From the NCBI GenBank assembly GCA_002086835.1, contig MVIG01000005.1, forward strand, positions 186,001-250,000: a DNA stretch of 64,000 bases, in the 5' to 3' direction. Below, piece after piece: positions 36,460 to 45,171 of this stretch. Position 1 is the first letter of the stretch; each line of letters starts with the position of its first letter. The DNA is from Mycolicibacterium porcinum. GTDB lineage: Bacteria > Actinomycetota > Actinomycetes > Mycobacteriales > Mycobacteriaceae. Position numbers and translations under genes: made by a program. A model generated the notes under the pieces. It was not told the DNA's origin. It did not search any database and was given only the letters and a program-made list of their open reading frames with translations.

Positions 36460-37308
36460 TCAGCTCGATTTGCGACGCAACCCGCCCAGCAGGGCCACGA
36501 CGATCCCGAACACCACCAGCGCACCGCCGGCTGCCAGGGTCAGGTTGAGCCACTGGTGCAGGCCGTCGATCGCGTGGCCGGCCATCGCATCGGCGATCTG
36601 CCGGATGTCCCCGCTGGTGTGGTTGAGCGCCTCGTTGAGGTAGCGCCGCCCCACCTCCAGGCCGGCCCAACCGGCCGCTCCCACCAGCAATGCCGAGATT
36701 CCCAACGCGGCAAGGGCTTTACCGCGGGCACGGGCAGCCGCCAAGGTCAGCAGGGCGAAGACGCCGGCCAGCACCGTCACCCCGACACTGACCCAGGGTC
36801 CCCACACCGCCAGCGGACGCAGGATCCCGGGCCGCAGGCTGTCCGGCGCCGACGACGCGATGGGAACCGTAAGTGTTTGCGGCACTTCGACACCGAAACC
36901 GGACAAGGTTTCGCGGAATGAGGCATCCGACAGCATCGGGGCCAGGTCGATCACCCAGCTGCCGTTCTCATCCCGCGACAACCGGTCGGTGAACACCCAG
37001 GTGTGCCCGAGCTGGTTGGCCAGGGCGAACTGCCCGGGGAAATCCGGGCCTGCCGTGTAAGCACTGGCCACGGCGCGGATCCGACGTGAATCCACCTGGG
37101 CCCCGTTCTGCGAGGCCAGGGATTGCACCTGAGTGGTGAGTTCACCGGCGACGGCCTGCTGCAACTGCGGGTCGGCGGCGGCGCCCGCGGCGAAGGACGA
37201 GTAGCCGTCCTGGTCGATGATGTTCTTCTGCACCCACGCCGACGGCACCGCCGCGGCCAGCAGAATCGTCGTCAGCACCCACAGGAACAGCGTCATGACG
37301 AAGCGCAC
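36460..37308 (-). CDS. membrane protein with large external domain, function unknown
   Basis: A 282-residue protein. One N-terminal helix (about 5-25, MTLFLWVLTTILLAAAVPSAW) is followed by an external domain of about 130 residues (YSSFAAGAAADPQLQQAVAGE..., TWVFTDRLSRDENGSWVIDL). Three C-terminal helices follow (about 168-190, 198-215, 256-275). It ends in a basic tail, LRRKSS. A strong RBS, AGGAGG, precedes the GTG. No family recognised. It lies between ppk2 and the Lrp gene on the same strand. Confidence 0.78.
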   Translation of the reverse strand: MRFVMTLFLWVLTTILLAAAVPSAWVQKNIIDQDGYSSFAAGAAADPQLQQAVAGELTTQVQSLASQNGAQVDSRRIRAVASAYTAGPDFPGQFALANQLGHTWVFTDRLSRDENGSWVIDLAPMLSDASFRETLSGFGVEVPQTLTVPIASSAPDSLRPGILRPLAVWGPWVSVGVTVLAGVFALLTLAAARARGKALAALGISALLVGAAGWAGLEVGRRYLNEALNHTSGDIRQIADAMAGHAIDGLHQWLNLTLAAGGALVVFGIVVALLGGLRRKSS

Positions 37309-37344
37309 GCCGTCCTCCTAGTTCTCGGGCGGCGGCCAGACTGC

Positions 37345-38202
37345 TCAGTCCGACAGGGCGCGCCCCACGATCAGCGGATCGGCGTGGCCGACCACGTCAA
37401 AATCCTTGTTGTCGTAATCGAACTTACCGAGCACATGGCGCATGGCGTTGATGCGGGCGCGTTTCTTGTCGTTGCTCTTGACCACGGTCCACGGCGCGAT
37501 TTCGGTGTCCGTCCAGGCGAACATGTCTTCCTTGGCGGCGGTGTAGTCGTCCCATTTGTCCAGCGACGCGAGGTCGGTGGGGGAGAGTTTCCACTGCCGC
37601 ACGGGGTCGACCTGACGGATGGTGAATCGGGTGCGCTGCTCCGATTGCGTGACCGAGAACCACAGCTTGGTCAGGCTGATGCCGTCGTTGACCAGCATCT
37701 GTTCGAACAGCGGGGCCTGCCGGATGAACTCGGCATGCTGCTTGGGCGAGCAGTACCCCATCACTCGCTCCACCCCGGCGCGGTTGTACCAGGAGCGGTC
37801 GAACAGCACGATCTCACCGGCGGCAGGCAGATGCTGGACGTAGCGCTGGAAGTACCACTGGGTGCGCTCTTTTTCGGTCGGCTTCTCCAGAGCGACCACG
37901 CGGGCGCCTCGGGGATTCAGGTGTTCCATGAACCGCTTGATGGTGCCGCCCTTGCCCGCGGCGTCACGCCCCTCGAACACGATGACGTGCCGCAGCCCGT
38001 TGCCCTGGCTCCACTTCTGCAGCTTCAGCAGCTCGATCTGCAGCAGCCGCTTCTGCTCCTCGTACTCCTGCCGCGACATCCGGTCGTCGTACGGGTAGTT
38101 CTCCCGCCAGGTGTCCACGACCTCGCCGCTGGGTTCCAGCAACAGTTCGGGATCGTCATCGTCGTCGTCGCGGACCGTGTACCCGGTGATGTCGAGAGTC
38201 AC
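37345..38202 (-). CDS. ppk2: polyphosphate kinase 2 (second copy, Rv3232c-like)
   Basis: Polyphosphate:nucleotide phosphotransferase of 285 residues. Walker A GRDAAGKGG (78-86), second block LFDRSWYNRAGVERVMGY, lid region with TDTEIAPWTVVKSNDKKRAR. An acidic N-terminus (VRDDDDDDPELLLEP) matches the actinobacterial class I enzymes that act on nucleoside diphosphates (Rv3232c type). Clearly a different subfamily from the PPK2 at 13.9 kb, where the P-loop reads GMDTAGKGG. GTG 38202 has TACGGT 6 nt upstream, a leaderless signature. The membrane gene follows 36 bases downstream. Confidence 0.92.
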   Translation of the reverse strand: MTLDITGYTVRDDDDDDPELLLEPSGEVVDTWRENYPYDDRMSRQEYEEQKRLLQIELLKLQKWSQGNGLRHVIVFEGRDAAGKGGTIKRFMEHLNPRGARVVALEKPTEKERTQWYFQRYVQHLPAAGEIVLFDRSWYNRAGVERVMGYCSPKQHAEFIRQAPLFEQMLVNDGISLTKLWFSVTQSEQRTRFTIRQVDPVRQWKLSPTDLASLDKWDDYTAAKEDMFAWTDTEIAPWTVVKSNDKKRARINAMRHVLGKFDYDNKDFDVVGHADPLIVGRALSD

Positions 38203-38208
38203 CGGCGC

Positions 38209-38214
38209 ACCGTA
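38209..38214 (-). promoter_or_regulatory. -10 box TACGGT for leaderless ppk2
   Basis: Minus-strand TACGGT, 6 nt, then GTG 38202. Confidence 0.5.
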
Positions 38215-38325
38215 GCGGTTCGGGCGGTCGGGATGGTGATGGTCCGGTGAACGTCAGGTAGCCGGACGCGGCCGTCGACTGCTCAAAACTGCAGTAGGGC
38301 ATTACTCAGTCCGCCTGCCATCAGC

Positions 38326-38700
38326 GTGTTCCGGCCCGCCACCGCGACGGCGGTCGGCCAGAACCGGACCGGGAACAAGGTGTTCGCCCTCGACGGCACG
38401 GCAGGGTTCCAGAAGGACTACATCGACCCGTACACCGGCGACCACGACAACACCGTCGTCGCCATCAACGGCACCGCGACGGTGCACGGCGAGTGGACCA
38501 ACGTCGTCGCCGTCGGCAGCAAGGTTTCGAACCGGCCGATCGTCACGTATCCGGACGGTTCCCACGCGTTTGCCTACAGCGGCCCGGCGGCCACGTTCCC
38601 CGTGATCGTGCCCAGCTCCGTCGTAGTGGTCTGTGGACAGCGGATCACGGGAAGCGACGACATCTTCGAGACGTCGGGGAACATCACCTGCCGGCAGTAG
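38326..38700 (+). pseudogene. probable remnant of a secreted protein
   Basis: An open frame of 124 residues from GTG 38326, not recognised as a family. It reads like a mature extracellular beta domain: DGTAGFQKDYIDPYTGDHDN, NGTATVHGEWTN, two cysteines near the end (VVVCGQRI and NITCRQ). There is no signal peptide, good RBS or canonical -10. The frame is open for only about 25 codons further upstream. I infer a gene that lost its 5' end, but a small intact cytosolic gene cannot be excluded. It stands alone on the plus strand and ends 6 bases before the convergent aldehyde dehydrogenase stop. Confidence 0.45.
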
Positions 38701-38706
38701 GCCGGG

Positions 38707-40236
38707 TTACTTGGCCTTGCGGCGCGGACGGGCCAGCGCCAGCTTGGTCAGCAGCTTGTTCATGCGGGCGATGGCCTTCTCGGAGTTGTTGTAGTAGCTG
38801 CCGCCGGCACCGACGCTGGTGCGCGGCACCACCACGGTCTCCTGCTTGCAGAACTTGCGCACCCCGTCGATGCCGCCGAAACGCGCACCGATGCCCGAGG
38901 TCTTCCAGCCGCCCATCGGGGCGGTGGTGCACATCAGGTTGGAGATGACGTCGTTGACGTTGACTGCACCGCAATCAAGCTGCAGTGCAATGGCTTTGGC
39001 CCGCTCAACGTCCTTGGAGAACACCGAGGCGCTCAGGCCGTAGGGGCTGTCGTTGGCCAGCCGGACGGCTTCCTCGACCGAGGACACCTTCATGATCGGC
39101 AGGGTCGGCCCGAAGGTCTCCTCCGACATGCAGGCCATCGAGTGGTCGACGTCGACGAGCACGGTGGGCTCGAAGAAGCTGCCTCCGCCTTCGGGGCGCT
39201 TGCCACCGGTCAGCGCCTTGGCTCCGGCCGCGACGGCCTCGTTGACGTGCCGTTCGGTGATCGCGACCTGGCTGTCGTCGATCTGGGCGCCGAAGTGGTA
39301 GCCCTCCCCTGCCCCCATCTTGAGGCTCTCGACGGCTTTGACGGTGGCGGCGACGAACTGGTCGTAGACCGGCTCGAGTACGTACACCCGCTCGACGGAC
39401 ACGCAGGTCTGGCCGGCGTTGAACATCGCGCCCCAGACTGCGGCATTGGCGGCGAGTTCGACGTCGGCGTCCTCGAGCACGATCATCGGGTCCTTGCCGC
39501 CGAGTTCCAGGCTTACCGGGGTCAGGCGGCGTGCGGCGCGTTCCATCACCTTGGCGCCGGTCGCGCAGGAGCCGGTGAACTGGATGTAGTCGGAGTTGTC
39601 GATGACGGCCTCGGACACCGCACGCGCTCCCTGCGCCAGGGCGAACACCTCGGGGGCACCCGAATCCAGCCAGCCGCGCAGCAGCACCTCGGCGGTCAGC
39701 GGGGTGCGCTCAGACGGCTTGAGCAAGACCGCGCAGCCCGCGGCCAGGGCGCCGATGGCGTCCATCATGGCGTTGGCGACAGGGTAGTTCCACGGCGCGA
39801 TGATCCCGACGACGGGGCGTGGCCGGTAATGCACCTCGACCTTCTTGATGGACATGACGGGCAGCGCGGCCGGACGCGATTCCGGCGCCATCGCCTGCTC
39901 GACCACCTTGATGTAGTACGAGAGGATCATGATCAGCAGCGGGACCTCTTGCGCGGCATCCATGGCCGACTTGCCGGTCTCGGCGATCAGGAGTTTCTCG
40001 ATCTCGTCGCGGTGGTCCCCCAACCACACCGCATAGCGGGAGAGCACCTTGGCGCGGCCTTTCGCCCCGCGTGCCTCCCACTCTTTCTGTGCTTCCCGCA
40101 GCCCGGCCGCGATACGCGGCACGTCGGCCGCGTCGGTCCAGGTCACCTGGCCGGCGACGGCACCGGTGGCGGGGTTGTGGATTGTGCCGGAACCCGTGAA
40201 CTCTCCGGTCAGAGCTACATCTGGCGTCGCAGTCAT
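38707..40236 (-). CDS. aldehyde dehydrogenase, succinate-semialdehyde dehydrogenase-like
   Basis: A 509-residue NAD(P)-dependent dehydrogenase. PWNYPVANA near the cofactor site, FTGSCATGAKV, the catalytic Glu in LELGGKDPMIV and the nucleophile in FNAGQTCVSVERVYV. The extended Arg/Lys-rich C-terminus and the VERVYV context resemble the GabD2/SSADH branch, but the substrate cannot be fixed. ATG 40236 (MTATPDVALTGEF) has TAACAT 7 nt upstream. A monocistronic unit; it is not the aldA gene expected beside the DUF779 gene. Confidence 0.87.
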   Translation of the reverse strand: MTATPDVALTGEFTGSGTIHNPATGAVAGQVTWTDAADVPRIAAGLREAQKEWEARGAKGRAKVLSRYAVWLGDHRDEIEKLLIAETGKSAMDAAQEVPLLIMILSYYIKVVEQAMAPESRPAALPVMSIKKVEVHYRPRPVVGIIAPWNYPVANAMMDAIGALAAGCAVLLKPSERTPLTAEVLLRGWLDSGAPEVFALAQGARAVSEAVIDNSDYIQFTGSCATGAKVMERAARRLTPVSLELGGKDPMIVLEDADVELAANAAVWGAMFNAGQTCVSVERVYVLEPVYDQFVAATVKAVESLKMGAGEGYHFGAQIDDSQVAITERHVNEAVAAGAKALTGGKRPEGGGSFFEPTVLVDVDHSMACMSEETFGPTLPIMKVSSVEEAVRLANDSPYGLSASVFSKDVERAKAIALQLDCGAVNVNDVISNLMCTTAPMGGWKTSGIGARFGGIDGVRKFCKQETVVVPRTSVGAGGSYYNNSEKAIARMNKLLTKLALARPRRKAK

Positions 40237-40243
40237 GCGGCCT

Positions 40244-40249
40244 ATGTTA
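40244..40249 (-). promoter_or_regulatory. -10 box TAACAT for leaderless aldehyde dehydrogenase gene
   Basis: Minus-strand TAACAT, 7 nt, then ATG 40236. Confidence 0.6.
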
Positions 40250-40311
40250 ATCACCGTGTGTGACCCACGTCGCACCGGGGTTGACACCTGTCAAGTGAGG
40301 GCGTGGCCGCA

Positions 40312-40400
40312 GCCGTCGCCGAGTGTGCACTCAGCGTTCCGAGTCTGCGTCCAGGGCGCCCGAACGCCCGAATTTGCGATCTGTGCACAGACTCGACGGC
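40312..40400. repeat. nested intergenic palindrome
   Basis: GCCGTCG...GTGCAC (40312-40330) pairs with GTGCAC...CGACGGC (40383-40400), with a small internal length difference. GCGTTC (40334) and GAACGC (40362) form an inner stem. It lies in the 242-bp gap between two minus-strand genes and could terminate the upstream one. Confidence 0.4.
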
Positions 40401-40478
40401 CCTGGCGCAGGCTCGAGACTCGAGGAGCTGCGCAGCGGGCGACGACCCCCAACCATCGCCCGCTGCGCCGCCCACGCC

Positions 40479-41615
40479 TCAGTCCTCCGAGCCCGACTTC
40501 TCCGACTTCTTGCCGCCGAGCTTCTTGGCCGTGTTGTCGGCCGCTTCTTTGACCTTGTTGACGACCTTGTCCACGTTCGCCTTGGCCTTGTCGGCCCGCT
40601 TCTCGGCCTTGTCCTTGGCGTCGTTGAGCGCGGTGTTGAGGCTCGTGACGTGAGGCTTGAGGTTGTTCACCTTCGAGCCCGGGTCGTCGCCATTCGTGGC
40701 CGCCGGCGACTGCGTGCGGTTGAAGGTGTTGATCACGTTGCCGGTGCTGTCCACCTCGTCGCGGACGCCGAGCACGTTCGCGGCAGCCAGTCGCACCTGA
40801 TCCCGAGCACCGATCAGTTGCTTGTTGCGGAACTGCATGATGGCCCCGTCGGCGTCGCCTTGCGTGGTGCCCTCTCCGTCAGTCCCGCCGCCCAACGATT
40901 CCGGCAGCGCTGCCGCGAGCCCCTCGATGGCCGGATCCGCCACCCACATGGGCGCGTCGATGTATTCCTTGACCGCCTGGTAGATCTCGAGGTTGTCCCC
41001 GCTCGCCACCGCCTGCGCGACGGCTACCAGGCCCACCGCGCCGAGCGCAGCCCCGGTGACAGCCCTGGTGGCCGACTCCTGCAGACCCGCGGCCAGGGCT
41101 GCGGTGTAGTTGTCGTTCAGCGCCTGCCAATTCGAGACTCCGAGCGCCGAGGCGAACTGGGCGTTGATGTCGTCGCGAAGGCCGAGCAGCTCGTTGTTGC
41201 GGAACTGCATGATGGCGCCGTCGCCCTCCGAGGTGTTCGTCTTGTGGTCCGAACCACCGCCGAACTCATCCGGCACCGTGATCGCCACGGCCTCGATGAG
41301 GGGATCGGCGACGTAGACGGGTGAGTCGACGATCTGCCGGATCTGCGAGAACAGCCTCTTGTTGCCATCACCGGCGGCGAACTGCGCAGCCAGGACCAAC
41401 GGCAGCAAGGGGGCCTGAGCGAACTGCTCCGCCAGCCGCTTCCCGAACTCGACGCCCAGATCCACCTGGTTCATGCCGTTGAAGTCCGCCATGAGGGCGG
41501 CCGCCCCCTCGACAAGGCGCGGCGGCGTCGGCGTGACGACCGGAGTGATGGCGATGACGCCCGCGGTGGCCGCAGCAACGCATGCGGTCAGGCCGCTCGC
41601 GACACGACTGTTCAT
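40479..41615 (-). CDS. secreted protein with duplicated domain and lysine-rich tail
   Basis: A 378-residue exported protein of no recognised family. A signal peptide (MNSRVASGLTACVAAATAGVIA) precedes two copies of one unit. Copy 1 (about 95-155) has SPVYVADPLIEAVA and GDGAIMQFRNNELLGLRDDI; copy 2 (about 220-280) has APMWVADPAIEGLA and ADGAIMQFRNKQLIGARDQV. The last 60 residues form a Lys/Ala-rich helix (DKAEKRADKAKANVDKVV and KKLGGKKSEKSG) resembling the glycan-binding tails of HbhA and LBP/histone-like proteins. RBS GAGGGGA before the ATG. A surface role is inference. Confidence 0.72.
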   Translation of the reverse strand: MNSRVASGLTACVAAATAGVIAITPVVTPTPPRLVEGAAALMADFNGMNQVDLGVEFGKRLAEQFAQAPLLPLVLAAQFAAGDGNKRLFSQIRQIVDSPVYVADPLIEAVAITVPDEFGGGSDHKTNTSEGDGAIMQFRNNELLGLRDDINAQFASALGVSNWQALNDNYTAALAAGLQESATRAVTGAALGAVGLVAVAQAVASGDNLEIYQAVKEYIDAPMWVADPAIEGLAAALPESLGGGTDGEGTTQGDADGAIMQFRNKQLIGARDQVRLAAANVLGVRDEVDSTGNVINTFNRTQSPAATNGDDPGSKVNNLKPHVTSLNTALNDAKDKAEKRADKAKANVDKVVNKVKEAADNTAKKLGGKKSEKSGSED

Positions 41616-42019
41616 AGAGATCCCCTCGAATGACTGGCTGTTTGGGCTGGCAGATCGCTCAGCTCGGGCAGAAAATTACCCTCCGCTCATCAAGATCTCA
41701 GCTTTTTCTCAGGTGGTCTCAGCGGGGTCCTTGCGCAAGCAAACAAACGGCAGCCCAGCACCGTTGCCGCAAAGTCTCGAAAGTAACCATCCGGCCAGCT
41801 GGACACGAAAACCGCAGTTTGCTGGACGAAGTCCTGGAATCCAAAAGTCTTGCGGCACGCAACGGCGTGCGCGGCACAGTCGCCCTGAATGATCAAGTGA
41901 TACTTGACAGTTAGACTCGCGCCGACACTCGAGATGTCACTCAATGACAGCTGAATGACCGTGACGCGAGGGGCACGAGTTGCCGACGGTGAATACGTCC
42001 GCGTCGGACAGTTGATCGC
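41616..42019. other. 404-bp region without a convincing gene
   Basis: Noticeably richer in A+T than its neighbours. Short open frames exist but have no family features or RBS. It holds the RBS of the secreted-protein gene, and the palindrome TCAAGT-GAT-ACTTGA (41893-41907). The upstream promoter of the secreted-protein gene is expected here but no clear -10/-35 pair was found. Confidence 0.5.
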
Positions 42020-42592
42020 TCAGCGAAGCTCAGAAGAGACGTCATCCACCTGGGCCGATGGCTCATGACGGGCGAGAACCGCGGCGACGCACACCACCGA
42101 GGTGCCCAGCAATATGCCCCCGACGGTGTCGGTGAAGTAGTGGAAGGTCATCGACAGACCGAAGATCCCGAGCAGCACGAAGCACACAGCGACCGCGAGC
42201 GCCCACAGTCGCATGCCCGCCACCAGCAGGAGCAGTCCTGTCACCGTCACGAGAAACGTGGTGTGGCCGCTGGGATAGGCCAACGCCCCTTCTTTCTCCC
42301 GGCCGAACAGGGGCTTGATGAGCCGCACGACGGTGATCGCCAGCAGCGGGCTGACCACCATGGCGATCGCCAGCCGCTTCCGGTGCTGCCGCGCGGCCAC
42401 GACGATCCCGATCAGCAACGCGGCCGTCACCAGAGGCGGCTTGGTGAACAGCAGCAGGACATCCCGCCGCGAGCCCAGATCGCTACCGAGCCCCTGGAAC
42501 CAGTCGTCGATCGGCGTCGGGGCACCATGAACCGCCCAACCGAGCAGCACCATGGCGGTGAGGCCGATCGGCGGCCACCACCGGGCGATCAA
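42020..42592 (-). CDS. PAP2-family membrane phosphatase
   Basis: A 190-residue membrane protein with five or six helices. It has the PAP2 motifs KPLFGREKEGA (motif 1), AYPSGHTTF (motif 2) and FHYFTDTVGG (motif 3, with the His-x3-Asp but without the usual Arg five residues earlier). Likely substrates are lipid or isoprenoid phosphates. TTG 42592 overlaps the DinB stop and is taken as a coupled start ([10 protein letters not shown]); the longer upstream reading is Arg-rich and out of family. A later start at MVLLGW is possible. Confidence 0.78.
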   Translation of the reverse strand: MIARWWPPIGLTAMVLLGWAVHGAPTPIDDWFQGLGSDLGSRRDVLLLFTKPPLVTAALLIGIVVAARQHRKRLAIAMVVSPLLAITVVRLIKPLFGREKEGALAYPSGHTTFLVTVTGLLLLVAGMRLWALAVAVCFVLLGIFGLSMTFHYFTDTVGGILLGTSVVCVAAVLARHEPSAQVDDVSSELR

Positions 42593-43107
42593 GGGATGAT
42601 GCCGCGCAGATAGGCCGCCTGGCCCAGGTGCTGAGCGCAATCGTCGATGATGCTGACCAGCCGTGCGCTCGCCGTCACCGGTGGCTCCCACCGCGTGTCG
42701 ACGATGCGGCGGAGCTCCTCGGCGGTCACACCGGCGATGTAGGCCAGCGTGTCCTTGTGCACCGCCAGGTAGTAGCCCGCGAGCAGGTCGGCCGGTGCGT
42801 GCACCTTCGCGACATCGTCGGGCGTGTGCCCGTACCCGATGTCGTTGGCCGGCAGGTCGAGCCCGAAGCGGTCTTTCCAGCCGTCTCGGGTCCACACCTG
42901 CTCGGTCCCGGCGATGTCACACAACTGCAGGTCCTGGCAGCGGGCGCTGTGCCAGATCAGCCACGCGATGCTGTTGGCCTGCGGGGTGGGCCGGTAACTC
43001 GAGACCTCCTCGGTCAATCCGTCGGTGAGGTCGTCGACGTGCTCGATGAGCCTGGTGAATGCGTCGCGCAGCAATTCTCGGACGGCATCGGAATCAGCGT
43101 CAGCCAT
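42589..43107 (-). CDS. DinB-family (DUF664-type) protein
   Basis: A 172-residue four-helix-bundle protein. Metal-site histidines lie in [13 protein letters not shown], in a middle position near VHKDTLAY and in [15 protein letters not shown]. In actinobacteria this fold includes mycothiol-dependent transferases and isomerases; the substrate here is unknown. ATG 43107 ([12 protein letters not shown]) with TAGCGT 7 nt upstream, a leaderless pattern. Divergent from the kinase with 55 bp between start codons and coupled to the PAP2 gene downstream. Confidence 0.82.
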   Translation of the reverse strand: MADADSDAVRELLRDAFTRLIEHVDDLTDGLTEEVSSYRPTPQANSIAWLIWHSARCQDLQLCDIAGTEQVWTRDGWKDRFGLDLPANDIGYGHTPDDVAKVHAPADLLAGYYLAVHKDTLAYIAGVTAEELRRIVDTRWEPPVTASARLVSIIDDCAQHLGQAAYLRGIIP

Positions 43108-43114
43108 GGCCCCG

Positions 43115-43120
43115 ACGCTA
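43115..43120 (-). promoter_or_regulatory. -10 box TAGCGT for leaderless DinB gene
   Basis: Minus-strand TAGCGT, 7 nt, then ATG 43107. Its -35 region would overlap the region used by the divergent kinase promoter. Confidence 0.55.
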
Positions 43121-43149
43121 CTCGCGAACCGGCCCGGCGCCGTCCCGAC

Positions 43150-43155
43150 TACGAT
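43150..43155 (+). promoter_or_regulatory. -10 box TACGAT for leaderless kinase gene
   Basis: TACGAT, 7 nt, then ATG 43163. Confidence 0.6.
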
Positions 43156-43162
43156 CACGGGC

Positions 43163-44674
43163 ATGCCGTTGAATACCGGCGACGTGTTCGCCGGGTACAC
43201 GATTCAGCGTCTGCTCGGCTCTGGCGGCATGGGCGAGGTCTATCTGGCGCAGCATCCGCGCCTCCCCCGCCAGGACGCGCTCAAGATCATGCCCGCCACG
43301 CTGACCGGTGACGCCCAGTACCGCGACCGGTTCAACCGCGAGGCCGACATCGCGTCCTCGCTCTGGCATCCCCACATCGTCGGCCTGCACGATCGCGGCG
43401 AGTACGAGGGGCAGCTGTGGATTGCGATGGACTACGTCGACGGCACCGATGCCGCTCGATACGTGCGCGAGCGGCACCCCGAGGGCATGCCGCTTTCCGA
43501 GGCCGTCGAGATCGTCGCCGCCATCGCCGAAGCCCTCGACTACGCGCACGAGCGCCACCTGCTGCACCGCGACGTCAAGCCCGCCAACGTCCTTCTGACC
43601 AGTCCGGAAGCCTCGCGCCGCCGAATTCTGTTGGCCGACTTCGGCGTTGCCCGCCGGATCGACGACATCAGCGGGATCACCGCCACCAACATGGCCGTGG
43701 GTTCGATGGCCTACTCGGCCCCCGAACAGCTCCTGGGGCAGGCCATGGATGGACGGGCCGACCAGTATGCGTTGGCGGCCAGCGCTTTTCAGCTCCTGGC
43801 CGGGCATTCGCCGTTCCACCACTCCAATCCCGCGGTGGTCATCAGCAAGCAGCTCAACGAGCTCCCACCCAGCCTGCGCAGTGTCCGTCCCGAATTGGCG
43901 CATCTGGACGAGGTGATGCTCAAGGGCATGGCCAAGGACCGCGAGGGCCGCTACGCACGGTGCAGCGATTTCGCGAAGGCGCTCGCCGACGCGCGGGCGA
44001 GCGCCCCGGTCACGCAGCGGCCTCCGACGGTGCAGCCGGCTCCGCCGCGCCCCGTCTCGAACCAGCCCCCGCGGGTCATCTCGGCCTCGACCTTCACCTC
44101 GCCCGCTCCCCCGGTGGTCAGTGCGCCGCACCAGTCGCCCCACTGGTCGGGGCCCAGCCCGATCCCGCAACGTCGCAGTCCCCAGAAACGCGGCCCGGCA
44201 AGGGTTGTGGTGCCGAGCGTGCTGGCGGTACTGCTGCTGTGCGCGATCGTGTTCGCGATCAGCCAGTTCGTCCGTGACACCCCGGCGATGAGCAGCACGC
44301 CGTCGTGGCAGCCGTACGTCGACGCGGCCCGGACCTTCGCGCTGCACACCGTCACCGTCAGCGCCGACACCGCTGACAGCGACCTCGCGGCGATGATGGA
44401 CGGAGCCACCGATGAGTTCCGCGCCGACCTGAAGAGCCAGGCGCCCGAGATCAAACGCAAGGCCCAGGAATTGGGCGTGAAGACCGAGGGCACGGTCACC
44501 GGGGCCGGTGTCGAATCGTTGTTCTCCGAGGAGGCGGTCGTGCTCGTCACCGTCGACACCAAGGTGACCGTGACGACCAACCGCGTCGGGGTGGTCTCAC
44601 TGCAACGGGTGCGGGTCACCGTCGAACGTGTGGATGGTGCCTACAAGGCCTCGAAGCTGGAGTTCGTGAACTGA
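43163..44674 (+). CDS. Ser/Thr protein kinase with Mce-associated-like external domain
   Basis: A 503-residue transmembrane kinase. The N-terminal Hanks-type domain (about 12-275) has the glycine loop [10 protein letters not shown], Lys41, HRDVKPAN (135-142, catalytic Asp137), DFG (159-161) and SAPEQL. A Pro/Ser-rich linker follows (about 280-345), then one membrane helix (347-370). The external domain of about 130 residues ([18 protein letters not shown]..., [17 protein letters not shown]) resembles Mce-associated proteins rather than PASTA sensors. The next gene encodes a free-standing relative of that domain, overlapping by one base. Probable envelope-signal receptor. Confidence 0.9.
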   Translation: MPLNTGDVFAGYTIQRLLGSGGMGEVYLAQHPRLPRQDALKIMPATLTGDAQYRDRFNREADIASSLWHPHIVGLHDRGEYEGQLWIAMDYVDGTDAARYVRERHPEGMPLSEAVEIVAAIAEALDYAHERHLLHRDVKPANVLLTSPEASRRRILLADFGVARRIDDISGITATNMAVGSMAYSAPEQLLGQAMDGRADQYALAASAFQLLAGHSPFHHSNPAVVISKQLNELPPSLRSVRPELAHLDEVMLKGMAKDREGRYARCSDFAKALADARASAPVTQRPPTVQPAPPRPVSNQPPRVISASTFTSPAPPVVSAPHQSPHWSGPSPIPQRRSPQKRGPARVVVPSVLAVLLLCAIVFAISQFVRDTPAMSSTPSWQPYVDAARTFALHTVTVSADTADSDLAAMMDGATDEFRADLKSQAPEIKRKAQELGVKTEGTVTGAGVESLFSEEAVVLVTVDTKVTVTTNRVGVVSLQRVRVTVERVDGAYKASKLEFVN

Positions 44675-45168
44675 TGGCCACCCGCACGCGAGGCTGGACG
44701 CTACTGGTCGGTGCCCTCATCGTCGGCATCGTCGCGGCTCTCGGCCTGGGTTCCTGGCAGCTGGCGGTCAAGAGCCGGCCGGCGCCTGCGCCTGTTGCCG
44801 ACGACGACCATGCGCGCGACCAAGTCAGCGAGTTCGTGGCCACCAACGTGGTCAAGGTGCTGAGCTATACCCCCACGACCAGCCGGGCTGACATCGACGC
44901 GGTCACCGGGCTGCTGACCGGCGCGGCGGTCGACGAGTACCGCAAGACGATCCGGACGAAGCCGGAGAACGTCACCCAGACCGCGACCGTGCGCAACACG
45001 GGCGTGGAGTCGCTGACGGTCGACGAGGCCAGCGTGGTGGCGTTCGTCGACCAGAAAACCGAGACCGCGGGTGCCGGCGGCCAGTCGACAAAGGATGCGC
45101 TGGCCTACCGGGTCAGCCTCACCCGCGTCGACGGCGACTGGCTGATCTCGGAGTTGGAACCGCTCTAG
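44674..45168 (+). CDS. Mce-associated-like membrane protein
   Basis: A 164-residue protein with one N-terminal membrane helix (about 7-31) and an external domain with the NTF2-like layout of Mce-associated proteins (ARDQVSEFVATNVVKVLSYTP..., SLTRVDGDWLISELEPL). The domain parallels the C-terminal domain of the kinase encoded just upstream. The ATG overlaps the kinase stop (TGATG), so the two products are made together and may interact. No mce genes are visible in this window. It ends 3 bases before the convergent VOC gene. Confidence 0.82.
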   Translation: MATRTRGWTLLVGALIVGIVAALGLGSWQLAVKSRPAPAPVADDDHARDQVSEFVATNVVKVLSYTPTTSRADIDAVTGLLTGAAVDEYRKTIRTKPENVTQTATVRNTGVESLTVDEASVVAFVDQKTETAGAGGQSTKDALAYRVSLTRVDGDWLISELEPL

Positions 45169-45171
45169 CGG

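Noticed and set aside
36460-37345. A polyphosphate-related function for the membrane protein next to ppk2
   Set aside because: Only proximity supports it; it has no SPX, VTC or PPK-like motif, so no function was assigned.
40312-40400. The nested palindrome after the secreted-protein gene as a member of the CGYCGNTTTCNAC family
   Set aside because: Its arms (GCCGTCG...GTGCAC) lack the TTTC core and differ in length, so it was kept as a separate repeat.
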